Shown one piece after another: positions 48,513-58,323 of a stretch of DNA of 64,000 nucleotides. The notes under the pieces were generated by a model. That model made no database searches. It worked only from the letters and a program-made list of their open reading frames with translations, and was not told the DNA's origin. The position numbers and the translations under genes were made by a program. Each line of letters opens with the position of its first letter. Position 1 is the stretch's first letter. This DNA comes from Anaerolineae bacterium (lineage in GTDB: Bacteria; Chloroflexota; Anaerolineae; Promineifilales; Promineifilaceae), in contig SLGK01000027.1 in assembly GCA_007123775.1 (NCBI GenBank), positions 1-64,000 of the forward strand, given 5' to 3'.

Positions 48513-48893
48513 GTGTACAATCTCATTGACCGATAAAATGCGATATTGTAAAATCCAACAGATTGCATTTGAGTAGTTTTGTAGTTAAGCAAAGCTGAAG
48601 CTATTTTTACGTTGCAACTCCACTAGTTGCCATCATATCATGTTAACCAACTGTTATCTATCAAGTTGAGACAGATTTCCTAGCGGGTTGGCAAAAACTG
48701 GCACCATATAAACTTTCAAGGTAGTTATTAAGTCCCTTTGGAGATTTGCCAGGTTTTTGTGCGTACTCTGTGACAATTTATTCTGGTATAAACCTTAAAG
48801 GCCTCAACGGGTACTTTCCGTTGCATAAGCGATACCCTCCGCTCTTCAATAACAGCGATTGTTTTTGCTGTTAAGCCAGAAATCCTCCAATCT

Positions 48894-51335
48894 ATGGCAA
48901 TAGAGAATCCCACTTTTTTTTACACCTATCTAAGTAACCTGCAATTGAAACGTTACCTCTCAACAGGGGTAGTGCTAACCTGGCTATTGATCCTGGCCTA
49001 TATGCTGTTGTTTGTTCTCATCAGTGTAGGCCAGCATCGTGCTTTGGAAAGCCACACTTACGATTTGGTTAATATGGACCAGGCTGTGTGGAATACCTTA
49101 CAAGGTCGCCCCTTGGCCTTCTCCATTGTGCCTGGGGTTGAGAGCCGACTGGCGTTTCATTTTGAACCGATTTTGTTACCTATCAGCCTGTTGTATCTTA
49201 TATACGAAAATGCCGAAACGTTGCTCCTGTTACAAACAATCATTGTTGCCCTGGGAGCCTGGCCAGTTTATTGGATAGCTCGTGACAAGTTAAATAACCA
49301 ACTGGCTGGGGTCATCTTTGCCTGGCTATACCTTATGTACCCGCCTTTACAAGCAGCTAATGTTTTCGATTTTCATGCCGTGACCCTGGCCGCTACTTTC
49401 TTGCTCTTCGCCATTCACGCCATTGTCAACGGCCATCGGGGACGGGCCATATTCTTCTGTATACTGGCTATGGGGTGTAAGGAAGATATACCCTTACTGG
49501 TGGCTATGTTAGGTTTGTGGGTTTTGCTCTTTAATCGGGATAAACGGTTGGGGTTTGCACTGGCCGGATTAGGCATGGTTTGGTTTGTGATTGCTTTTCG
49601 GATTGTTATACCGCAATTTGCTCCTGAAGGTATTAATCCTTACATGGGTCGGTATGCAGAGTGGGGCAGTTCCCAACGGGAAATTCTGCTCAACTTAGTC
49701 ACAGATCCGGCAGGCCTGGTCGCCTATCTTGTGCGCCCCATACACTTGACCTATTATCAGGATTTGCTCTTTCCGCTGAATTTTCTGTCTTTATTGGCCC
49801 CTCACTGGTTGTTGTTAAGCGGGCCATCGTTGGCCATCAATCTTCTCAGCAACCAATTGGCACAAAAGGTGGCCAATCAATTCCACTACGCCGCGCCTAT
49901 CGTGCCCTTCGTTATAACGTCCGCTATTTTTGGAACAAGCCGGCTTATATCGCTCATCCCCAAAGATCGCCGAAGGCTTAGATTGGGTATTCTGAGTCTT
50001 GTTTTAGCAAGCATGATGGGCACCACGGTGTATCAGCAATACTATCATGGATACACACCATTGGCTTATACTTTTTCCTGGCCGCAAATAACAGAACACG
50101 CTCGACTGGGGCATACGCTTTTGGCCCAAATACCGGCCGACGCCGTTGTTTCAGCCCAATCGGATTTAGGTCCACAGATAGCCCATCGGGAACGAATCTA
50201 TCTGTTCCCCCACGTCGATGACGCCGATTATGTTGTATTGGATGTAACCTCAACCATTTTCCCGGTGGTCAATTACGAGCAGTATTGGCAGGAAGTCATG
50301 GGCGTTCTGGCTCAGGATTTTGGCGTGGTACACAGTCAGAATGGCTATCTTATCCTCAGACGTGGGGAAGAAAACAAGGTTATCAGCCCGGACTTTTATA
50401 CATTTGCCTTGTTGGAAGGGTCAGTAGAGCCTGAACACGAGGTCCTGGCCGACTTTGAGCCGGGCCTTCATCTACTAGGCTTTGATACACACCAGATACG
50501 CGATAGGCGGATACATTTGGTTTCCTATTGGTTATTGACCGAGCCGGTAACACAGGACCTAAATATTGAACTCGTTGTTCGAGATAGCAACAGTAACATC
50601 GTGGCTGCCCAATTGCCCCATACAACCCGTTGGCTGTCGATTTCGGACTGGCCTGTTGGTCAGGTAGTTGCTGTTGATTTTGGTCATGTAGACCTGTCGC
50701 CCTGGCCTGAAACACACCTCTCCTTTGCTGTATTTCTGAGCCTGGATAACGGTGACACGTATTATCTACCGCCCGAATCGGGTAATTCACGCTTGTTGCC
50801 CATGTTAGCTGGCGACGGGTACGGTGTGCGGTTGATATCTTATTGCCAACACCATACGATTTTGTTCGAGTGTCACAATACGCTACTAGACTCGTTACCT
50901 GCTGAGGTACAACCGGTCTATTATGAACTTGGCGAAGGACAAATTGCCTTGTTGGCATATCAGATCGATGAAGAACAGTTCACTGCTGGCGACGTAATAA
51001 CGCTAACATTGTATTGGCAGGGGCAATCATCAATTAAGCAGGACTTCGCCTTTTTTACACATGTAACCGGAGAGGAGCCATGGCAGATTTGGGGACAGCA
51101 TGACAAGCACTCTCTATTCCAATCTTACCCAACCAGTTGGTGGGTTCCCGGTCTGATTGTACCGGATCAATACCATATTCCACTGGCTGAAGAGATGGTT
51201 TCTGGAAAATATCGGTTACGGGTTGGTATCCTTAAACCAGCGACTGGCGAACGTTTGCCTGTGTGGTCTAGTGACCGTCAAGAATGGGTGGGAGATCATA
51301 TTGATCTGGTAGAAATCCGTGTCCAATCCAGGTGA
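48894..51335 (+). CDS. DUF2079-family polytopic membrane protein with large C-terminal domain
   Basis: 'ESHTYDLVNMDQAVWNTLQGRPLAFSIVPGVESRLAFHFEPILLPISLLYLIY', 'FDFHAVTLAATFLLFAIHA'. Confidence 0.85.
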   Translation: MAIENPTFFYTYLSNLQLKRYLSTGVVLTWLLILAYMLLFVLISVGQHRALESHTYDLVNMDQAVWNTLQGRPLAFSIVPGVESRLAFHFEPILLPISLLYLIYENAETLLLLQTIIVALGAWPVYWIARDKLNNQLAGVIFAWLYLMYPPLQAANVFDFHAVTLAATFLLFAIHAIVNGHRGRAIFFCILAMGCKEDIPLLVAMLGLWVLLFNRDKRLGFALAGLGMVWFVIAFRIVIPQFAPEGINPYMGRYAEWGSSQREILLNLVTDPAGLVAYLVRPIHLTYYQDLLFPLNFLSLLAPHWLLLSGPSLAINLLSNQLAQKVANQFHYAAPIVPFVITSAIFGTSRLISLIPKDRRRLRLGILSLVLASMMGTTVYQQYYHGYTPLAYTFSWPQITEHARLGHTLLAQIPADAVVSAQSDLGPQIAHRERIYLFPHVDDADYVVLDVTSTIFPVVNYEQYWQEVMGVLAQDFGVVHSQNGYLILRRGEENKVISPDFYTFALLEGSVEPEHEVLADFEPGLHLLGFDTHQIRDRRIHLVSYWLLTEPVTQDLNIELVVRDSNSNIVAAQLPHTTRWLSISDWPVGQVVAVDFGHVDLSPWPETHLSFAVFLSLDNGDTYYLPPESGNSRLLPMLAGDGYGVRLISYCQHHTILFECHNTLLDSLPAEVQPVYYELGEGQIALLAYQIDEEQFTAGDVITLTLYWQGQSSIKQDFAFFTHVTGEEPWQIWGQHDKHSLFQSYPTSWWVPGLIVPDQYHIPLAEEMVSGKYRLRVGILKPATGERLPVWSSDRQEWVGDHIDLVEIRVQSR

Positions 51336-51424
51336 TAGTAGTATGGCTGTTTGCTATACCTGACAAGGTGACAGGGTGACATTGTGAAAAATGTCGGTTG
51401 ATGCCCTTTGCCAAACGACGGTGA

Positions 51425-52624
51425 TTATTTGAACTGGTTGGGTGTGGCGGCTGTAAATGAATGCAGCAAGCGTTGGTATTGGTCTGCGATATGGTCGGGG
51501 GCGTAATGGTGTTGCACAAAACGACGGCCGTTTTCGCCCAACTGCCGGCGCAAAGGTTCATCCGTTAGCAACCGGTCCAGCACGGCGGCAAACTCATCGT
51601 AACTCGTGTAGTACAAACCACCCTGGCTGCGCTGACACTGGCGGCGCGTAACTTTACAGTGACCGTTGACCATAACGGCCGTTTCTACCAACCACGCTTG
51701 CAAGATAATAATTGACAGGCTCTCAAAGAGCGACGGCAGCACAAAAACAGTGGCGGCGCTGAGGGCATCGAACATATCTTGCGTGGACACAAAACCGAGA
51801 GGGATAATGTCAGCGTCGTCGGGCAGCGTCAGGTACGACTTGCCCGTCAGCACCAGTTTCAGCGGGTGAGAATGCTCGCGCCGGTAGCGCTGAAAAAAGG
51901 CACATAATTCTGGCACGTTTTTGGCTTCACTGATGCGGCCGCTGTAAAGTAAAAAGTCACCTTCGATGCCATATTTTTGGTAGAAACGGTCTGGCGAGAT
52001 ATTGTCAGGCGGGGTAACGCCGATGGCCATAACGTGGTGGGGAATACGGCCGTTGCCCGCCACCCGCATCGTTAAATCCCGTTCCGCTTCGGTCAGATAG
52101 ACAATGTGGCGCGGCATGTTGAGCAAAGCGCGGTAGGCGTCCATATAGATAAACGGCTCGTCGTGAGCCGCGGGAATCAAGATCGCTTTATCAGCCACCA
52201 AAGGCAAGCCAAAGAAGGTAGTGGCGTATAAATAGGTGACAAAAATGAAGGCGTCGTACGTCCCGGCCTGCTGCTTGATAAACTGGAGCAGCGGCGTGGA
52301 AAACGGTCCCTGCTCCCTGATCCAGGCCATCTCCTCATCTAAAGAGCGCTTAGAAAGCAGCAGGCGCCCCGTTTTCAGTTGGGATTGCTGCCAGTTGCGC
52401 GGCGAATCGACGGGAAAGCGATGGATAGTGACGTTGTTGTGCTGGCTTTGGCCAGGCGGATAATGGTCGGCCCAGGTGGTGTAGTCCAGGGCACAGGTGG
52501 TGAGAACGTCAATGTGGGCTATGGTCGTTAAGGCTTCCGCCAGCCAGCGGGCCGCATCTTCAGCACCCCCATTTACTTCTGGTCCATATCGCTGCACTAC
52601 CATAGCCACACGCGGTTTGCTCAC
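51425..52624 (-). CDS. Glycosyltransferase family 4 (GTG start, 4-bp overlap with upstream ORF)
   Basis: 'RVAMVVQRYGPEVNGGAEDAARWLAEALTT', 'VLPSLFESLSIIILQAWLVETAVMVNGHCKVTRRQCQRSQGGLYYTSYDEF'. Confidence 0.88.
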   Translation of the reverse strand: MSKPRVAMVVQRYGPEVNGGAEDAARWLAEALTTIAHIDVLTTCALDYTTWADHYPPGQSQHNNVTIHRFPVDSPRNWQQSQLKTGRLLLSKRSLDEEMAWIREQGPFSTPLLQFIKQQAGTYDAFIFVTYLYATTFFGLPLVADKAILIPAAHDEPFIYMDAYRALLNMPRHIVYLTEAERDLTMRVAGNGRIPHHVMAIGVTPPDNISPDRFYQKYGIEGDFLLYSGRISEAKNVPELCAFFQRYRREHSHPLKLVLTGKSYLTLPDDADIIPLGFVSTQDMFDALSAATVFVLPSLFESLSIIILQAWLVETAVMVNGHCKVTRRQCQRSQGGLYYTSYDEFAAVLDRLLTDEPLRRQLGENGRRFVQHHYAPDHIADQYQRLLHSFTAATPNQFK

Positions 52625-52947
52625 TCGACACGCTCCCAGCCCATCTCTTGGCCCAGACAAGCACGTGCTGAAAAACGGCATATCATTTGCCATGGCCGTA
52701 GGAGCAAAGTAAAGTAGCGGCTGGGGCTGGGCAAATGCTCGTGCAGGCCGAAGTCCGTGTGGTCGGTTATGAGACGGTGACGCTGTTTTTCGGCTGTACT
52801 CATCTGACAATAGGCGGTCAGTGACTTTTGCACAATTTTGCCCAGGGCATAAATTTGTGCCGGCACATATTGGCGTTCAATGATGCTGTTCAAAGTCGTG
52901 GCGGCGGTATTGGGGATGTGTAGAAAAAGAAGGGTCGGTGAAACCAC
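52621..52947 (-). pseudogene. Degenerate, internally deleted sulfotransferase family 2-like remnant
   Basis: 'LLFLHIPNTAATTLNSIIERQY...DHTDFGLHEHLPSPSRYFTLLLRPW' resembles 'FLHIPKTAGTTL...H..FGLHEHLP.P.RYFTLLRDP' but is about 108 aa with P-loop Lys->Asn. Confidence 0.6.
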
Positions 52948-54027
52948 TTATCTCTCCTTTAGTGTGGCCAACTGCTCTTGAAAAATCCGCGCCGCTGTTT
53001 GGGGTAGAAATTGTTGCAGTCGTTGTTGTTGTTTGACAATAAGTCGTTGACGTAAAGCGCTGTCTGAGACCAAAATATCAACCAGTTCGGCCAGCCGCTC
53101 AAAATCTTTCTGCTGAAACTGTACCCCGGCCTCGGCCAATGTGTCGGGTACGCTGGCCGCACTGTAGGCCAGGATGGGCAGATCATGGTACATGCTTTCA
53201 ATGAATGGCTTGCCGAACCCTTCATGCTCACTCATGGAAACGTACAGGTCAGCCTCCCGGTAACAAGTGACAAGATCAGTCTGCGAGACTTTGCCCAACA
53301 GCGTAACGCCGTCTGCCAGTCCCCAATCGGCTACCAGTGATTCGAGCCATTTGTCATAACCCACCACCCAGCGGTCGCCCAGCAGCAGCAGGTGGGCTTG
53401 GGGCCGGATGCGCCGATAGTAGTAGAGCAGCTTGATCAAGTCTTCCTGCCGCTTGTTGGGGGCAATGCGGCCGACGAAGAGCAACAACGGCCGTTTCTGT
53501 GCCAAGCTTGCTACCAGTTCGGGGTTAGAAGGTAAATCGTAGGCTTTGGTATTGAGGGTGATGGGCAAAACGGCCGTTTCTTCATACCCAACTTTTTCCA
53601 GTTCCCGCGCATTGTAGGCCGAATCAGCCAGAGCGAGGGCGGTATGGGCACGCAGGGTGGCCGTTTGCGCCTGTCCCCGGGCCGCCCGCGCTGCCCAGGC
53701 CGGGTCAATGTGGTCAAAAAACTCAGGCGGCGTTACGTTATGGTAGATCAGGATAATTTGTTGAGGCCGGGTCAGCAGCGCATCAGCTAAATCGGAGCCG
53801 ATGCTGTGGTGGTAGATGACCCAGGGCTGATTGGTGGGACGGTATTGGATAAACGGCCGTATCTCCCCATCCAGTTGGGGGTGAATATGCTCGGCAAAGA
53901 TGTCGGACTGTACGCCCCACTCCCGCAGCCATTGGCGCAGTAGCAGCGCCTGATCGGTAATGGCGTCGCCTGGCGTGGCCCCTACCAGCAGTTGGTGCAG
54001 GGTTGTGGGAAGCTGGCTGTGGCTCAT
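52948..54027 (-). CDS. Glycosyltransferase family 4
   Basis: 'PLLLFVGRIAPNKRQEDLIKLLYYYRRIRPQAHLLLLGD', 'YVSMSEHEGFGKPFIESMYHDLPILAYSAASVPDTL'. Confidence 0.92.
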   Translation of the reverse strand: MSHSQLPTTLHQLLVGATPGDAITDQALLLRQWLREWGVQSDIFAEHIHPQLDGEIRPFIQYRPTNQPWVIYHHSIGSDLADALLTRPQQIILIYHNVTPPEFFDHIDPAWAARAARGQAQTATLRAHTALALADSAYNARELEKVGYEETAVLPITLNTKAYDLPSNPELVASLAQKRPLLLFVGRIAPNKRQEDLIKLLYYYRRIRPQAHLLLLGDRWVVGYDKWLESLVADWGLADGVTLLGKVSQTDLVTCYREADLYVSMSEHEGFGKPFIESMYHDLPILAYSAASVPDTLAEAGVQFQQKDFERLAELVDILVSDSALRQRLIVKQQQRLQQFLPQTAARIFQEQLATLKER

Positions 54028-54512
54028 GGGCCGCTGTCCTCCGGGGCTGTTTCCAGCTCGGCCAGCCGCTGTCGCAGTGCCTCAATTTCCACTTGCTGTA
54101 ATTGCAGCAGGCGGGTTTGCTCATTGAGCAGGCTAACCAGATGGTTTTCCAGCCGGGCTTGCCTGGCCCCGGAGCGATTGACGTAAAATAAGACGAGTTC
54201 GTGTACCTGCTGCCGTATTAAACCCCACAATCGACCTAACAGAGGCAGGCGGGTAGCGGGGGAAGGGGCCAGGACGAGTGTGGTTACGGCCGTTTCCATC
54301 TCGTTCACCTGGCGCAGGTGGTAGTAGAGCGTCGCGTTTGCGCCAGGATAGGGTGGCCGGGGCATCTCAGCCACAAAGCCGAAGCTAGGGAAATCAGGGT
54401 TAACGCGACCCAACTGCTGGCGACGCATTTGCACCCGCTCTTCAATTTGGGCTTCTAACGCAGCGGCAGAAACGGCCGTGTCTTCAATAACAATCCAGGG
54501 TTTATTATCCAT
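54024..54512 (-). CDS. Coiled-coil protein of glycan cluster with 'LPLLG...HELVLFYVN' module
   Basis: 4-bp overlap with downstream GT4; C-terminal heptad coiled coil; module shared with 55747-56148 and 59544-60899. Confidence 0.65.
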   Translation of the reverse strand: MDNKPWIVIEDTAVSAAALEAQIEERVQMRRQQLGRVNPDFPSFGFVAEMPRPPYPGANATLYYHLRQVNEMETAVTTLVLAPSPATRLPLLGRLWGLIRQQVHELVLFYVNRSGARQARLENHLVSLLNEQTRLLQLQQVEIEALRQRLAELETAPEDSGP

Positions 54513-54533
54513 TTGATACTTCTGTTTAGATAG

Positions 54534-54566
54534 AGTGCGTAAGTTATCTACGCATTACGCACTACG
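54534..54566. repeat. Degenerate TACGCAC-type heptad repeat
   Basis: gtgcgtaagttatctacgcattacgcactacgt. Confidence 0.7.
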
Positions 54567-54568
54567 TA

Positions 54569-55750
54569 CTATGCCGCCATATTAGCCAACAACTGCCGGT
54601 ATTGGGCCAAAATCTGGGGCCATTGATAATTGGCCAGCACGTAAGAACGGCCGTTGCGCCCCATTTGTTGTGCAGTTTGGGGTTGGTCATGCAGATAATC
54701 AATGACCGCCCCAAACTCATCAGCATTGGTAAAATAAAGCCCGCCCTGACTGCGGACACAATGCTCGCGGGTAACAACACAATGGCCATGTACCAACACA
54801 GGCGTTTCCGTCAGCCAGCTTTCCATAATCACCAGCGAAAAGCTCTCGTTCACCGACGGCAGACAGAATAGATCGGCGGCGGCGTAAGCATCATACTTAT
54901 CCTGGCGGGGCACAAAGCCCAAATTCACTACCTGGCCGGCCACCGCTTCCGGAATAGGCATCTGTCCCGGCCCAATGAGTACCAGTTTCATCTCGGTTTG
55001 CGTGGTGGCTGCGTAACGTGCCCAATAGTCGAGCAGCAGAGGTACATTCTTACCCGCTTCCTGGCGACCAACGTAGAGTAAAAACGGCTCTGCCAGCCCA
55101 TACTTCTGGCGAAAACGGTCGCCATCGGCTACGAACTCGGTCTCCACACCAACGCCAATAACGGCTCGTACCTGACTGTCAGAACGGCCATATAATCGTT
55201 CCACCAACTCCAGTTCAGCTTCAACGTTAAAAATCAGCGTGTGAACCTGGGGCAGCAGTTGCCGAAACAGGTCCATGTAGGCATAGCCTTCATCGTGCAA
55301 GCAAGGAATGATAGCCGAACGCGCCGGACAGATCTGTGCCCCAAAATAGGTAGTGGCAAACAAATAAGGGATGAAAACAAACAGGTATTCATGGCTACGG
55401 TCGGCTATATGCTCATACAGACCGGGGCAGTTAATCATTTCGTTGATATAAACCTGCTCATCAGCGGGCGACAGGCGCAGCCCCTGCATCAACTGCCAGT
55501 TTACCCGGTCAAACGCGGCCCGATCTCGGCCCGTCACGGCAAAGCGATGGACCGGTATACCGTCTTCAACCGTCTGGCCAGGGCGATAGTAGTTAGTGGC
55601 CCAATCGGCGTGGAAGTCGCGGATGCAGGTGGCCCACACCTCTAGCGACAGCCCGGCCCGGTGTAGATGGGTTACCAGATGGCGGGTCAGCGTCTCCATG
55701 CCACCGGCTAGATTAGGCCCATACCAGGGGGTGACAAAAGCCACTTTCAT
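54569..55750 (-). CDS. Glycosyltransferase family 4 (close paralogue of 51425-52624)
   Basis: 'MKVAFVTPWYGPNLAGGMETLTRHLVTHLHRAG', 'LVHGHCVVTREHCVRSQGGLYFTNADEFGAVIDYL'. Confidence 0.93.
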   Translation of the reverse strand: MKVAFVTPWYGPNLAGGMETLTRHLVTHLHRAGLSLEVWATCIRDFHADWATNYYRPGQTVEDGIPVHRFAVTGRDRAAFDRVNWQLMQGLRLSPADEQVYINEMINCPGLYEHIADRSHEYLFVFIPYLFATTYFGAQICPARSAIIPCLHDEGYAYMDLFRQLLPQVHTLIFNVEAELELVERLYGRSDSQVRAVIGVGVETEFVADGDRFRQKYGLAEPFLLYVGRQEAGKNVPLLLDYWARYAATTQTEMKLVLIGPGQMPIPEAVAGQVVNLGFVPRQDKYDAYAAADLFCLPSVNESFSLVIMESWLTETPVLVHGHCVVTREHCVRSQGGLYFTNADEFGAVIDYLHDQPQTAQQMGRNGRSYVLANYQWPQILAQYRQLLANMAA

Positions 55751-56148
55751 GTGAGCTGATCCTCATCGGCCGTTTTTTCCAACTCCTGGCTGAGCAGACT
55801 GACGGCGTGCAGCAGGTGGGTGTTAACGCGCATTTGCTGCGCCGCCACTTGGTTGACATAAAACAAAACAAGCTCGTGCAGTTTGCCACGCAGCCAGGTG
55901 ATGACCGGCCCGAATATTGGGATATTGACCGGCGTTACGTTCATCTTAACGCCCACTTCGTTGTGAGTCAGCGCGGCCTGGTAGAGATGGTCATAGAATT
56001 CGGGTGGTAAACGGTGGCCACCGGTCGGCACAATCGGCTCACCGCCCGGCGTTAACATTCCTTTCTTAGCCCGGATTTCAGCCCGGATTTCGCGCATAAT
56101 CGCTTCGACATCGACTGGTTCTGGGGTTGTTTCAGGGTTTGTGTTCAT
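55747..56148 (-). CDS. Small coiled-coil protein with 'IPIFG...HELVLFYVN' module
   Basis: 'VDVEAIMREIRAEIRAKKG...NIPIFGPVITWLRGKLHELVLFYVNQVAAQQMRVNTHLLHAV'. Confidence 0.65.
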   Translation of the reverse strand: MNTNPETTPEPVDVEAIMREIRAEIRAKKGMLTPGGEPIVPTGGHRLPPEFYDHLYQAALTHNEVGVKMNVTPVNIPIFGPVITWLRGKLHELVLFYVNQVAAQQMRVNTHLLHAVSLLSQELEKTADEDQLT

Positions 56149-56170
56149 AATCTTTTGGGAATAGACGCTG

Positions 56171-58318
56171 CTAACTCTCTGGCACAGCCTGTTCAATTTT
56201 GTGAATGTCTAACTGCCAGACAGCAGGCAAAACGGCCGTGGGCTTGTGAAAGTAACTACCTTCAAGTGCCCGGCTTTCAATGGTAAACGCCTGGCTCCGG
56301 AGGGAGTGGTTTTGAGCAATCAGCCAGGCCGGATCGCCAATCCAATAGACGGTCAGGCCGTTATTTTGCCAGTTTGTTATTGTTTCGTCCAGTTGGGCAG
56401 GATCGGCAGCCTCGGGGAAGCGCAGGCTGAGACTGTGGTGGCCGAAGATAAACTGGAGCGGGGTTCCCAGAAAATCCCCCTGGCCGACGGCCGCCTGATC
56501 GTTAAAAATCAGCACTGAGCCGGGGTCTAGCTGCCGGTCCAGGGCAGCCAGTTGGGGCAGCAGCCCTTTGTGGTCTACCTGACTGATAAAACCCTGAGCT
56601 GACCAGAGTAGCCCTCCCAGCCAGAGCAGGGCCAGCAGCGGTCCCAGCCAGCGTGCCGGTGAGTTAAGGCGAGTGATATGGTTGAACAACACGGCCGTTC
56701 CCACCACAATCAACGGTATAGCCGCCGGCACAAAGCGGCGCATCACATAAATCTGGTGGGGATTGGCCCGCACATTCCATAAGTAAAAGAGGATGAAAAA
56801 AAGGCCAATGGCGACGGCCAATGCGGTGCGCCGTTCCAGCCGCCACAGCAGCAGCCCAATCCCGGCCAGCCCCAGCCACACGCCCAGGGGCGATAGATAC
56901 CAGCCCAGCCGCAGCAAATTTTCCTGGTTGGGCTGCGGGATGAGATTGGTGCTGTAGGGATCGGCCCACACGGGAATCTCGCCCACATACGGCCGTATAA
57001 ACCAGCCATGCAGCGCCAGTAAAACCAGAATCACAATCAAGCCGCCCAGCAACGGCCGTTGCCAGCGCACCAGATAGCCAACCTGTCCCCGATAGCGATG
57101 CAGCAGCAGCAAAAAAAGCAGACCGGCCAGGCCAGCCCCCAGCGGCAACCACCAGTAAACAGTAAACAATCGCAGTGCAAAACCAAACAGATCAAAAAAG
57201 TACGGCTGGCTTAACGAGAGACCGTGCAGCAGCGAATGGGCAACCATCCCGGTGAGTGGCAGGAAAAAATAGAAATAGTCAGCGGTGTCGGTGTGCCCCT
57301 CGGCCCATAGCCACAACCCCAGCAAAAAAGGAAAGGGCAAAATAAAAAGCATGTCGATCCGGACCAGAAAGATTTGTCCCAGAGCCAGCCCAGCCAGTAA
57401 GGCCCAGAAGCGGCGCGACGGCTGGTTGCCCAGCCAACTGGCCACCGCCCACAGCCCGGCCCACAGCAAAAATTGGGTCAGTGTTTCGGTAGTGGGATAG
57501 CGGGCAAACCAGATTTGCAGGGCGTTAAAAGAGAGGCCATAGAGGGCAAGAACGGCCGTTTCCCAGCCAAACATCTGCCGCACCAGCAAATAAACCGCCA
57601 GCCCGGCCAGCAAAGCCCACAACCCGCTGAGCAGCAGCGCCGCCTGCGCCCCGGCTACCGCGCTGCTGCTCAAGCTATAGGCCAGCGCCAGCCAGACGGC
57701 ATGAAGGGGATAAAATTGGGGAATTACCTCACCCGGCACATCCCCCACCACATAAAAGGCCGGCATCAAATAATGGTCGGCTACCGGATTTTGCAACGGG
57801 CGTAAAAAAGCCTCTTGCAGGGTGGGATAGAGACTGGCCAGAACCGGGTCCTGAATGATCAGCCCGCCGTCGCGGGCAATTTGCGCCCCAATGCTCATGT
57901 AAACGCCGGCATCAGCCCCGCCCAGAACATATTCATGAGGTCGAAAAAAGAGCCAGAGAACGACCAGCAGCCAGAGTCCCAGGGCCACATACTGCCACCA
58001 GGCGGGCAAAAAGGTGAACCAGGGGGATGGTTGAGGTTTAGCAGGCAGTACCGTATGTGAGCGCGGTCGTAGCCAGGCCGCCCCGCCCGCGCCCAGGCAC
58101 AGCAGCAACCAGCTCAGGCCGACCGTCAGCAGCGAAAAACGGCCGATCTGCACCCACAGCAGCGCCAGCCAACCGACAGCCAGAACGCCAAGCGTCAAAG
58201 CGGCAAAATGGCGGCTCAGCCAGCCGGTCCGGCGTAGGCCAGGCCAGTTTTGCAGCAGCAGCCAGCCCGGTAGCCAGGCAGTAAACAGGAGAAGGGGGAG
58301 TATAGACCAGACGGGCAT
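56171..58318 (-). CDS. Polytopic membrane glycosyltransferase (GT39/ArnT-like)
   Basis: About 12 hydrophobic helices; 'GGADAGVYMSIGAQIARDGGLIIQDP', 'IWFARYPTTETLTQFLLWAGL'. Confidence 0.75.
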   Translation of the reverse strand: MPVWSILPLLLFTAWLPGWLLLQNWPGLRRTGWLSRHFAALTLGVLAVGWLALLWVQIGRFSLLTVGLSWLLLCLGAGGAAWLRPRSHTVLPAKPQPSPWFTFLPAWWQYVALGLWLLVVLWLFFRPHEYVLGGADAGVYMSIGAQIARDGGLIIQDPVLASLYPTLQEAFLRPLQNPVADHYLMPAFYVVGDVPGEVIPQFYPLHAVWLALAYSLSSSAVAGAQAALLLSGLWALLAGLAVYLLVRQMFGWETAVLALYGLSFNALQIWFARYPTTETLTQFLLWAGLWAVASWLGNQPSRRFWALLAGLALGQIFLVRIDMLFILPFPFLLGLWLWAEGHTDTADYFYFFLPLTGMVAHSLLHGLSLSQPYFFDLFGFALRLFTVYWWLPLGAGLAGLLFLLLLHRYRGQVGYLVRWQRPLLGGLIVILVLLALHGWFIRPYVGEIPVWADPYSTNLIPQPNQENLLRLGWYLSPLGVWLGLAGIGLLLWRLERRTALAVAIGLFFILFYLWNVRANPHQIYVMRRFVPAAIPLIVVGTAVLFNHITRLNSPARWLGPLLALLWLGGLLWSAQGFISQVDHKGLLPQLAALDRQLDPGSVLIFNDQAAVGQGDFLGTPLQFIFGHHSLSLRFPEAADPAQLDETITNWQNNGLTVYWIGDPAWLIAQNHSLRSQAFTIESRALEGSYFHKPTAVLPAVWQLDIHKIEQAVPES

Positions 58319-58323
58319 CAGAA

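Noticed and set aside
52990-53040. Additional TTGTTGT-rich tract as a third operator
   Set aside because: It lies within a GT4 coding region, lacks the TATCCCGC end and the paired spacing of copies A and B.
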